A DNA stretch of 20,645 nt from contig JAEDLE010000035.1 in NCBI GenBank assembly GCA_016295455.1, forward strand, positions 1 to 20,645, in the 5' to 3' direction. The DNA comes from Bacteroidales bacterium. Its GTDB lineage: Bacteria > Bacteroidota > Bacteroidia > Bacteroidales > UBA932. The position numbers were made by a program, and so were the translations under genes. Below, one piece after another: positions 7,893-15,482 of this stretch. The notes beneath the pieces are model-generated. The model was given only the letters and a program-made list of their open reading frames with translations, did no database searches and was not told the DNA's origin. The first letter of the stretch is position 1. Every line of letters begins with the position of its first letter.

Positions 7893-10028
7893 ATGAAATT
7901 CAGACTTCACTCTACATATGAACCGGCAGGAGACCAGCCGGAAGCCATCAGGCAGGTGTCGGAAGCCCTGGAACAGGGAATGGATGCGGTTACCCTGCTC
8001 GGCGTGACCGGCTCCGGCAAAACCTTCACAATGGCCAACGTGATAGCCAGACTGCAGAGGCCTGCGCTGATACTGAGCCACAACAAGACCCTCGCCGCCC
8101 AGCTCTACGGTGAGTTCAAGGCCTTCTTCCCGGAGAATGCCGTGGAGTATTTCGTATCCTACTATGATTATTATCAGCCCGAGGCTTACATACCTTCGAC
8201 AGACACCTATATCGAGAAGGACCTGAGCATAAACGACCAGGTCGAGAAACTCAGGCTGAGCGCCGCCTCCGCCCTGATGTCGGGAAGGAGGGACGTGATA
8301 GTCATATCCAGCGTATCCTGCCTCTACGGCATAGGCAATCCGGAAGATTTCCACAGCCAGACCATAATCGTGCGCAAAGGTGAGCAGCGCAGTCTCACCA
8401 GACTCCTCTACCACCTTGTGGATGCGCTCTACAGCCGTACCGAAACCGATTTCAGACGCGGTACGTTCCGGGTCAGGGGCGACACGGTGGACGTCTTCCT
8501 GGGAGGAGCCGACGAGGCCGTTCGCATCGAGTTCTTCGGGGACGAGGTTGAGAACATCTCGCTCATCGACCCGGTGACCGGAGCCGGAATCGAATCGGTG
8601 GACGAGGTTCCCATATACCCTGCGAACAATTTCGTGACGACCAAGGAGAGGGGCATAAAGGCTGTCAGCCAGATCCAGGACGACCTTGTCTCTCAGATGG
8701 AGTACTTCGAGAGCATAGGCCGGAGCGCGGAGGCCAGGAGGCTGAAACAGAGGGTGGAATATGACCTCGAGATGATCAAGGAGATGGGCTATTGCCCCGG
8801 CATCGAGAACTATTCGAGATATCTGGACGGCCGTTCGCCCGGACAGAGGCCTTTCTGCCTGATAGACTATTTCCCGGACGATTTCATCACCTTCATAGAC
8901 GAAAGCCACGTCACCCTCCCGCAGATCAGGGCGATGTACGGAGGCGACCATTCCAGGAAATCCGTACTCATCGAATATGGATTCAGGCTTCCAGCCGCGG
9001 CTGACAACAGGCCGCTCACCTTCGATGAATTCGAATCGGTCACAAAGCAGATGGTATATGTCAGCGCGACTCCTGCCGATTATGAGCTGGAGAAGTCCTC
9101 AGGTCTGGTGGTGGAGCAGGTGGTCAGGCCGACAGGTCTGCTGGACCCTCCAGTCGAGGTAAGGCCGGTGAAGAACCAGGTGGACGACCTTCTGGAAGAG
9201 ATTCGGTGCAGGGCGGAAGCGGACGAAAGGGTGCTGGTCACCACCCTGACCAAGAGGATGGCCGAGGAGTTGGACGACTACTTCCAGCGTATGGGAGTCA
9301 GGAGCAGGTACATACACTCCGGAGTCGATACCGCGGAGAGGATAGGCATAATCGAGGAGTTCAAGCAGGGGATGTTCGACGTCCTGGTCGGCGTGAACCT
9401 GCTCAGGGAAGGTCTCGACATACCGAGTGTCTCCCTGGTGGCCATACTCGATGCCGACAAGGAGGGTTTTCTCCGCTCCGACAGGGCTCTCACCCAGACT
9501 GCGGGCAGGGCAGCCAGGAACGTCAACGGGCTGGTCATAATGTATGCCGACACCATAACCAAGTCGATGCAGGACACCATATACGAGACCGACAGGCGCA
9601 GGAGCAAGCAGATCGAATACAACAAGCTCCACGGCATCACCCCGAAACAGGTCGGAGTCAAGGCAAACCCCCTTGCGGAGACACTCTACGGCGGGAAAGG
9701 CCGCCTGAGCGCAGCCAACTCATACGACGACCCGGTCTACATCCCGAACCCATCGGACCTTGGCAAGGGGCAGATCAGCGTGGGCCTCGGCCACGACTCC
9801 CGGCGCGAAAGCAATTCGGCATATGCCGACGGGTATATCAAGGCCGATCTTGCCGCGGTCCTGCAGGACCCGGTTATCAGGGCGATGTCGCGCGAACAGG
9901 TGGAGCAATGCGCCGAACAGGCCAAGAAGAACATGATGAAGGCCGCCGCGGAGCTGGATTTCAGCGCAGCAGGAAAGTACCGCGACGAGATGTGGGCGCT
10001 CCAGGAATACCTCAAGGTCTGGAAATGA
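7893..10028 (+). CDS. uvrB: UvrABC system protein B (excinuclease subunit)
   Basis: UvrB is the damage-verifying ATPase of nucleotide excision repair. It receives DNA from UvrA and recruits UvrC. The 711-residue sequence shows Walker A G-V-T-G-S-G-K-T (37-44), the beta-hairpin region Y-Y-D-Y-Y-Q-P-E-A-Y-I-P (90-101), the Walker B-like F-I-D-E-S-H (334-339), helicase motif S-A-T-P (391-394) and motif VI Q-T-A-G-R-A-A-R-N (535-543). The C-terminal UVR helix-hairpin domain, which binds UvrC, is at about 667-703. Residues 590-665, linking the helicase core to UVR, are longer than in E. coli UvrB (673 residues), which explains the extra length. The ATG at 7893 gives M-K-F-R-L-H-S-T-Y-E-P-A-G-D-Q-P, the usual N-terminus. 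The next gene on this strand is the Rel-family gene, 117 bases downstream. Confidence 0.98.
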   Translation: MKFRLHSTYEPAGDQPEAIRQVSEALEQGMDAVTLLGVTGSGKTFTMANVIARLQRPALILSHNKTLAAQLYGEFKAFFPENAVEYFVSYYDYYQPEAYIPSTDTYIEKDLSINDQVEKLRLSAASALMSGRRDVIVISSVSCLYGIGNPEDFHSQTIIVRKGEQRSLTRLLYHLVDALYSRTETDFRRGTFRVRGDTVDVFLGGADEAVRIEFFGDEVENISLIDPVTGAGIESVDEVPIYPANNFVTTKERGIKAVSQIQDDLVSQMEYFESIGRSAEARRLKQRVEYDLEMIKEMGYCPGIENYSRYLDGRSPGQRPFCLIDYFPDDFITFIDESHVTLPQIRAMYGGDHSRKSVLIEYGFRLPAAADNRPLTFDEFESVTKQMVYVSATPADYELEKSSGLVVEQVVRPTGLLDPPVEVRPVKNQVDDLLEEIRCRAEADERVLVTTLTKRMAEELDDYFQRMGVRSRYIHSGVDTAERIGIIEEFKQGMFDVLVGVNLLREGLDIPSVSLVAILDADKEGFLRSDRALTQTAGRAARNVNGLVIMYADTITKSMQDTIYETDRRRSKQIEYNKLHGITPKQVGVKANPLAETLYGGKGRLSAANSYDDPVYIPNPSDLGKGQISVGLGHDSRRESNSAYADGYIKADLAAVLQDPVIRAMSREQVEQCAEQAKKNMMKAAAELDFSAAGKYRDEMWALQEYLKVWK

Positions 10029-10089
10029 CCCGTCTCTCCGTAGCGTATACTATTTGATTTTTCAGAACTATTCCCTAACTTTCACCGTC

Positions 10090-10120
10090 GTCCGGCCTGT
10101 TCCGGTACGGCCAGGCGGAC
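10090..10120 (+). other. stable hairpin between uvrB and the Rel-family gene
   Basis: GTCCGGCCTG (10090-10099) can pair with CAGGCGGAC (10112-10120) as nine base pairs with one bulged G around a 12-base loop. It ends 25 bases before the downstream ATG. No T-run follows, so it is not a standard intrinsic terminator; it may sit in the leader RNA of the downstream gene. Confidence 0.5.
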
Positions 10121-10145
10121 ATTGACCTAAATAATCCTGAGCAGT

Positions 10146-12290
10146 ATGGAAGAGACCAGCAGACTGTTCCCGTTTTATGACGATCCGGGCAAGGATCTCA
10201 TATTCAGGGCGAGGACCCTCTCCAGGGATGTCCTCAAAGATGACGTCAGATATGACGGTTCCCCCTTCTTCGCGCACCCGGAAAACGTGGCAAGGATAGT
10301 TTCGGACGAAATCGGACTCCCGGCGGATTGCGTGGCGGCTGTGTATCTGCACGAGGCGGTCAACCGCCACCCCGACCTGGATACCGGCGGATGGAATTTC
10401 CCGGAGACCGTGATGAAAATCGTCGACGGCCTCAACAAGATATCCACAATCAAGCCCAAGGACACGCGGCTTGAGGCTGAGAACTACAAGAAACTGATAG
10501 TCCAGTATTCCACTGATCCCAGGGTGACGGTGCTGAAGATTGCTGACAGGCTCGAGGTGATGCGCAACCTTGCGATCTTCCCCGCCCTGTCCAGGGAGAG
10601 GAAGATACTCGAGACCCTGATGCTCTACATACCTCTCGCCCACCAGCTCGGGCTCTACAACATAAAGGCCGAGATGGAGGACATATGGCTGCGTTTCGCC
10701 GAACCGGTACAGTACAGGACCATCACCAACAAGCTCAAGGCCACTGAAAAGGACAGGGAGAAACTGATGGAGGAGTTCATCAAGCCCCTGGAGAAGACCC
10801 TGGACGGGGCGGGCATACGCTACAAGCTGAAGATGAGGACCAAGTCGGCATATTCAATCTATAAGAAGATGAAGGTGCAGAAGGTCCCGTTCGAGGGTGT
10901 GTATGACGTGTTCGCAATCAGGTTCATCATCGACTGCGAGGCGGACAGCAAGGTGGAGAAAGACCTGTGCTGGAAGGTGTATTCGTATGTGACCCAGGAG
11001 TATGAGGCCGACACGAACAGGCTTAGGGACTGGATCACCAACCCCAAGCCGAACGGTTATGAATCCCTGCATATCACCGTGAAGAACAGGGACAATTCCT
11101 ATCTTGAGGTACAGATCAGGACGCGCAGGATGGATGACGAGGCGGAGAACGGAAGCGCCGCGCACTGGTCATACAAGGGCATTCAGCACGAACAGAGCCT
11201 TGACAGATGGCTGAGTTCGGTGAGATATAACCTCGAACATCCGATGTCCCTGAATCCGGAGGACCTGCCCCAGCCGCCCGACAAGGAGATTTTCGTCTTC
11301 ACGCCGAGCAGTGAACTCAGGACGCTGCCGTCGGGTTCTTCCGTGCTGGATTTCGCCTTCAGCATACACAGCAACCTCGGTATCAGGTGCACGGGAGGAC
11401 GCATCAACGGCAAGGTAGCCTCCATCAAGGAGAAGCTCAAGACGGGCGACGTGGTGGAAATCCTCAGCAGCAAGAACCAGAAGCCTTCCCCGGATTGGGT
11501 GAACTATGTGGTGACTTCCAAGGCCAGGAACAAGATACGCCAGGCCCTGCACGATGCCGAATACAAGAAGGCCGCCCAGGGCAAGGAACTGCTGGAGAGG
11601 CGTCTGAAGAACTGGAAGCTGGACTTCCCTGATGAGATGATGGTGGAGATGATGAAGAAGCTCCACTACCCTACCATATACGCGTTCTACGCCGCCATAG
11701 ACGAGGGCACGGTGGACATCAATTCCGTCAAGACCTTCATCCAGGAGCACGACGCCATGGTAGCGGAGTCGGTGGCCAGGGCTGCCGAGCTGGATGCGGC
11801 TAATGTCAGGACCGGACTCAAGCCGGGCAGCGGCGACGACATACTGGTGATCAACGCCAAGAACCTCAAGGGACTGGACTACAAGATGGCCAAGTGCTGC
11901 AATCCGGTCTTCGGCGACGATGTCTTCGGTTTCGTCACCAGGGATGAGGGCATCAAGATACACAGGATGTCCTGTCCGAACGCCGCAAGGCTGATGGAGA
12001 TGTACCCGTACAGGATACAGAAGGTCAAATGGACTGAAACCCCGTCCTCCGGCACCTTCCAGGTCGGCCTGAAGATCAGCGCCGAAATGGAGGCCTACGT
12101 CATCAACCAGATAATGGAGGTGGTGAACAACTTCAAGGCTTCCCTCAGGGCCTTCAATGTCAACGAGAACCAGCGCAACGGCACCTACGACATCACGATG
12201 AAGGTCTCAGTCGCTTCGAATATGGAGCTGGACAAGGTGGTGTCACAGATAAAGGTCCTCAAGCACGTGCTCAAGGTTTCCCGCATTTGA
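10146..12290 (+). CDS. RelA/SpoT-family (p)ppGpp synthetase, hydrolase domain degenerate
   Basis: This is a 714-residue long Rel/Spo homologue that makes the stringent-response alarmone. Domains in order: HD-type hydrolase fold (about 20-170), synthetase (about 215-345), TGS (about 381-441), a helical region, the conserved-Cys domain (about 575-620: M-A-K-C-C-N-P-V-F-G) and a C-terminal ACT (about 635-714). The synthetase is intact: S-I-Y-K-K-M, Asp254 in Y-D-V-F-A-I-R, N-G-Y-E-S-L-H (Tyr305), and Glu321 in E-V-Q-I-R-T. The R-L-R-D at 292-295 is of the basic RxKD type. In the hydrolase, His44 and His69 remain. The usual HD is H-E (69-70), the following E-D is N-R (73-74), and the Asn of A-D-R-L-H-N-M-R is Val138. 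The protein is therefore probably synthetase-only, as in RelA-like paralogues of Bacteroidetes, with a separate bifunctional enzyme elsewhere. The gene is convergent with mltG, with a 20-base gap. Confidence 0.93.
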   Translation: MEETSRLFPFYDDPGKDLIFRARTLSRDVLKDDVRYDGSPFFAHPENVARIVSDEIGLPADCVAAVYLHEAVNRHPDLDTGGWNFPETVMKIVDGLNKISTIKPKDTRLEAENYKKLIVQYSTDPRVTVLKIADRLEVMRNLAIFPALSRERKILETLMLYIPLAHQLGLYNIKAEMEDIWLRFAEPVQYRTITNKLKATEKDREKLMEEFIKPLEKTLDGAGIRYKLKMRTKSAYSIYKKMKVQKVPFEGVYDVFAIRFIIDCEADSKVEKDLCWKVYSYVTQEYEADTNRLRDWITNPKPNGYESLHITVKNRDNSYLEVQIRTRRMDDEAENGSAAHWSYKGIQHEQSLDRWLSSVRYNLEHPMSLNPEDLPQPPDKEIFVFTPSSELRTLPSGSSVLDFAFSIHSNLGIRCTGGRINGKVASIKEKLKTGDVVEILSSKNQKPSPDWVNYVVTSKARNKIRQALHDAEYKKAAQGKELLERRLKNWKLDFPDEMMVEMMKKLHYPTIYAFYAAIDEGTVDINSVKTFIQEHDAMVAESVARAAELDAANVRTGLKPGSGDDILVINAKNLKGLDYKMAKCCNPVFGDDVFGFVTRDEGIKIHRMSCPNAARLMEMYPYRIQKVKWTETPSSGTFQVGLKISAEMEAYVINQIMEVVNNFKASLRAFNVNENQRNGTYDITMKVSVASNMELDKVVSQIKVLKHVLKVSRI

Positions 12291-12310
12291 TGACGGGTGC
12301 CTGAGATTGA

Positions 12311-13336
12311 TCAAGCGCCGTCTCGCTGCCTCCTGCTGAGCGCTGCGTGGAATTCGCGCGCGTTCCTCAGATGTTCGGCATATGTGGATGCGAAACGGTG
12401 GGTTCCGTCGAAATCCGGACTGGCGCAAAAATACAGGTAGGAATGGCTGTCAGGGGACAGCACAGCCTCCAGGGCGGCTTTTGAAGGGGCGCATATAGGA
12501 CCCGGAGGAAGCCCGGGGTAGAGATAGGTATTGTAAGGCGAATCCACCTTCAGATGCTCGTTCAGTATCCTGCCGGGCTTGTAGTCGAAGCAGTATGCCA
12601 CCGTAGGGTCAGCCTGCAGTTTCATTCCCAGGCGCAGCCTGTTGAGATAGACCGCGGCGATGGCCGGCATTTCCGGAACATGGTTGGTCTCCCCCGTCAC
12701 TATCGAAGCCACCACTGACACCTCCATCGGCTCCAGTCCCAGGGCAGCAGCCTTGCTGAGCCTGTCCCCGTTCCAGAAAGAGTCATATTCCCTTTTCATC
12801 CTCGAAATCACGGAAGCCGCACTGTCGGTCCAATAGAGTTCGTAAGTGTCGGGGATGAAATACGCCAGGAGACAGTTGCGGCGCATCCCGAGCGAATCGA
12901 GCAGCATCCCGTCATCCAGGGCCGAAGCCACTTCAGAGGAATCCGCCATCATCTGCGCAGCAATCTTGGACACCAGCACATCCATGGAGCGTATGGAGCC
13001 GGAAAGCACCAGCTTCACCGGAGTCTGCCAGCCGAAGGCAAGCATCCTTGCAACGTAAGCGCTGGAATGTGAAGTACTTACAACATAATGTCCCGGTCTC
13101 GGCACACCCAATTCACGGAACGCCCTCCTCAAGCTCGCGATCTTGCGGCAATGCGGGGCAAGAATGTCCAGCAGCGCATCAGCATCCATGCCCGGCGTTA
13201 CGTACAACTCGGTTTCATCCAGAAAATTCGGCGTCTTCCTGTCATAATACGCCATATGGAAAAGGGATATGCCGACGGCAATGACAGTCACGGCCACCGT
13301 AGCGGCGACTGCCGTCAGAATCTTCTTCTTGGTCAT
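12311..13336 (-). CDS. mltG: endolytic murein transglycosylase MltG (YceG-like)
   Basis: MltG cuts nascent glycan strands near the membrane and so helps set glycan chain length. The 341-residue protein has one N-terminal membrane anchor (about 6-24) followed by a periplasmic YceG-like domain. The signature region is S-I-V-T-G-E-T-N (211-218), L-N-R-L-R-L-G-M-K-L-Q-A-D-P-T-V-A-Y (231-248), and P-Y-N-T-Y-L-Y-P-G-L-P-P-G-P-I (267-281). Glu216 aligns with the catalytic Glu. The F-A-S-T-Y-A-E-H tail near 315-322 is also typical. The ATG at 13336 overlaps the stop of the upstream glucosaminidase gene by four bases (ATGA type), so translation is probably coupled. The stop lies 20 bases from the convergent Rel-family gene. 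Confidence 0.95.
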   Translation of the reverse strand: MTKKKILTAVAATVAVTVIAVGISLFHMAYYDRKTPNFLDETELYVTPGMDADALLDILAPHCRKIASLRRAFRELGVPRPGHYVVSTSHSSAYVARMLAFGWQTPVKLVLSGSIRSMDVLVSKIAAQMMADSSEVASALDDGMLLDSLGMRRNCLLAYFIPDTYELYWTDSAASVISRMKREYDSFWNGDRLSKAAALGLEPMEVSVVASIVTGETNHVPEMPAIAAVYLNRLRLGMKLQADPTVAYCFDYKPGRILNEHLKVDSPYNTYLYPGLPPGPICAPSKAALEAVLSPDSHSYLYFCASPDFDGTHRFASTYAEHLRNAREFHAALSRRQRDGA

Positions 13337-14463
13337 CTGAGTATCACTGTGTCCCCCTCCTTCAGCACGTGGGAAGGAGAAAGGTTGTTCTTCTTGCAGA
13401 GTTCCGACAGTTTCACGCCGAAGCGCTGGGAAACGTTCCTGAGGCTTTCGCCGTCAGAGTCGGCTATATACTTGTCAAGGCCCTTGCGCGTGGACTTCTT
13501 CTTGGCCTGGAGATAGACGATCTCTCCGGCCTCGAGGCGCTGCCCCGGGCGCATATCGTTGAACTTGATCAACTCCTTCACGAACAGGTTGTTGGCCGCC
13601 GCTATCGACTCGATGGTCTCCCCTTTCATCGCATATATGAAAGGCACACCGTTCTGCGAATATGCCTGTCTGGACAGGGAGAAGCGGTAGGATTCGTCAG
13701 GTCCCAGCCTGCGGGGCTGTTCCAGCGAAAGAGGAGATTCCGGAAGGGTCTCGGCCACAGTCCGGTTCGAGGTCCGGGAGGCGCTGGCCGTGCGGCGCTC
13801 TGCATCATTGCGCCGGGAAGCCCTGCTGCTCTTCCTTGGCTCCCGCACTTCAGCCTGACGGCTCTTCTGTCGTTTGCGCGGCTGGGCGCCGATCTGCTCC
13901 GGAGCGCTTTCCCGCCCGGAGTCAAGCCCGGAGAAATCCTCCGGAACCATACGGTCGAAACGGGCGAGGTCATAATCCTCTATAAGTTTGATGAGTTTCT
14001 GCGGATATGCCGGATCGGTTGCATACCCGGCCTTCTTGAGTCCATATGCCCAGGAACGGTAATCCCCAGGGTCATATTCAAAGAGGGACTTGTAGCGGTC
14101 CCTGTACCTGAGGAAATCCGAATGGTCGCGGAAGGACTCCTCCGCACTGTCATATACCCTGAAACATTCGGCCTTGCGGTCATCGTCCGCATATTGCTTG
14201 CGGCCTTTCCAGTCATGGCATTTGATGCCGAAATGGTTGTTGCCCTTGGAGGCGAGTTCGGACTGGCCGTAACGGGACTCGAGCAGGCCCTGGGCAAGGG
14301 TAATGCTGGCCGGAACGCCGCTGCGGTACATTTCGCGGACGGCGATGGCGGCGTAGGTGTCAATATATCTGCCCTGCGGCGTGTCAGATGAAGGCACGGC
14401 GGAGAGCAGGAGCAGCGCCACCGCAAGCGTGGCGGTAAGCAGTGCGGTCTTCCTGAATTTCAT
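13333..14463 (-). CDS. N-acetylglucosaminidase (FlgJ/LytG-like) with two LysM domains
   Basis: This is a 376-residue peptidoglycan hydrolase of the glucosaminidase family. An N-terminal signal or membrane helix spans about 6-24. The catalytic domain covers about 32-170: S-I-T-L-A-Q-G-L-L-E-S-R-Y-G-Q-S-E-L with Glu62 in the catalytic position, N-N-H-F-G-I-K-C and Y-R-S-W-A-Y-G-L-K-K-A-G-Y-A-T-D. A basic Ser/Arg-rich low-complexity linker (about 185-240) follows. LysM repeats at about 273-318 and 331-375 would bind glycan. The gene starts 20 bases after the rnz stop and overlaps mltG by four bases, so both wall enzymes are probably made from one transcript and act on the same septal or elongating wall. 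Confidence 0.92.
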   Translation of the reverse strand: MKFRKTALLTATLAVALLLLSAVPSSDTPQGRYIDTYAAIAVREMYRSGVPASITLAQGLLESRYGQSELASKGNNHFGIKCHDWKGRKQYADDDRKAECFRVYDSAEESFRDHSDFLRYRDRYKSLFEYDPGDYRSWAYGLKKAGYATDPAYPQKLIKLIEDYDLARFDRMVPEDFSGLDSGRESAPEQIGAQPRKRQKSRQAEVREPRKSSRASRRNDAERRTASASRTSNRTVAETLPESPLSLEQPRRLGPDESYRFSLSRQAYSQNGVPFIYAMKGETIESIAAANNLFVKELIKFNDMRPGQRLEAGEIVYLQAKKKSTRKGLDKYIADSDGESLRNVSQRFGVKLSELCKKNNLSPSHVLKEGDTVILR

Positions 14464-14483
14464 AAAGCCTGGCTAAATCAGGG

Positions 14484-15482
14484 CTAAAGATACGTCTTTT
14501 TCTCCGGAATTTCGAACACATCCCCGTCATTGGCGGCATAGGTCTCGGGGAATATGGTCCTTGCCTCTGCCTGATACAGCGCCGGATTCTGGTTGCTGGA
14601 AGAATAATGCGCTATCACCAGCTTCCCTGCCCCTGCCTCAAGCGCGCACCGTGCCGCATCGAGGGTGGTGGAATGGAAGCGGGCGAGAGCCTTTTCAGCG
14701 AACTCGGCAAGATAGGTCGATTCGTGGTAGAGCAGGTCCACTCCCTTAACCCAGGAGGCAAGCTGCGGGAAAGGGGCGGTATCGCTAACATAGGCATAAC
14801 TTCTCGGCTCATAAGGCCTGTATGCGGCTTCCGCATTGGTTATCACCAGGTCGTTGTCAGTTCCGGAATGCCTGGTGAAACCGTTCATGAAATCGGCTCC
14901 CTCATCCGGACCGGCGGGCCTGAGCAGGTCCTCACCCCTCTTGAGCGTCCCAATCTCCGCAAGCGTGAAGCCATATTTCGCAAGAGCTTCCTTGCGTATG
15001 TTCATCTGCGGCATCTTTTCCCTGAACATATAGCCGAAGGTGTCGAGCCTGTGTTTGAGCGGGAAGGCGAGAATCTCGAAGGACTTGGCCCCGAATATGA
15101 CCTGAACGTCCTTGCAGGCAACCTGATGGAAGCGTATCTCATAGCCCAGCCCCTCTCCGTAATAGGAAAGGTAGAATTTGAGTATGGGCCCGAAATTCCC
15201 CGGCGCATAGATGTCAAGAGGCGCCTGGCGTCCTTCCATGGAGAAGGTCGAGAGCAGACCGAAGAGGCCGAAGACGTGGTCTCCGTGGATATGGGAAATG
15301 CATATGGCCTCGATCTTCATCAGAGGTACTTTGAAACGGAAGAGCTGGTGCTGGACGCCCTCGCCGCAGTCAATAAGGAAGAAGCGCCCCCGTACGTCGA
15401 GTACTTGGGCGCTCTGATGTCTTCCGATAACGGGAACGGCCGAAGCCGTCCCCAATATTTTCAGCGAGAAACTGCTACTCAC
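14484..15482 (-). CDS. rnz: ribonuclease Z (tRNA 3'-end endonuclease)
   Basis: Ribonuclease Z trims the 3' trailer of tRNA precursors. The 332-residue protein belongs to the metallo-beta-lactamase fold. It shows the zinc motif S-H-I-H-G-D-H (His64, His66, Asp68, His69), a further His in P-L-K-H-R-L-D-T-F-G-Y, the Asp of Y-V-S-D-T-A, the H-E-S-T-Y loop, and the late His of I-A-H-Y-S-S. Extending the frame to the ATG at 15512 would add ten residues that only repeat the end of rpsA in another frame. The GTG at 15482, inside the sequence GTGAGTAG that also holds the rpsA stop, gives the family-like start S-F-S-L-K-I-L-G-T-A-S-A-V-P and an 8-base overlap. Translation is probably coupled to rpsA. 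Confidence 0.93.
   Translation of the reverse strand: MSSSFSLKILGTASAVPVIGRHQSAQVLDVRGRFFLIDCGEGVQHQLFRFKVPLMKIEAICISHIHGDHVFGLFGLLSTFSMEGRQAPLDIYAPGNFGPILKFYLSYYGEGLGYEIRFHQVACKDVQVIFGAKSFEILAFPLKHRLDTFGYMFREKMPQMNIRKEALAKYGFTLAEIGTLKRGEDLLRPAGPDEGADFMNGFTRHSGTDNDLVITNAEAAYRPYEPRSYAYVSDTAPFPQLASWVKGVDLLYHESTYLAEFAEKALARFHSTTLDAARCALEAGAGKLVIAHYSSSNQNPALYQAEARTIFPETYAANDGDVFEIPEKKTYL

Noticed and set aside
7878..8951. 357-codon minus-strand frame opposite uvrB
   Set aside because: It is a mirror of the conserved uvrB reading frame; its His/Val/Gly-rich composition is typical of antisense translation and it has no promoter or motif of its own.
12292..12322. Hairpin between the Rel-family gene and mltG as a shared terminator
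   Set aside because: The stem is short and interrupted, overlaps the mltG coding end, and has no T-run on either strand.
13369..14391. 340-codon plus-strand frame opposite the glucosaminidase gene
   Set aside because: The minus-strand product has intact catalytic and LysM domains; the plus frame has no family resemblance. The same applies to 14607-15503 (opposite rnz) and 935-1765 (opposite GH54).
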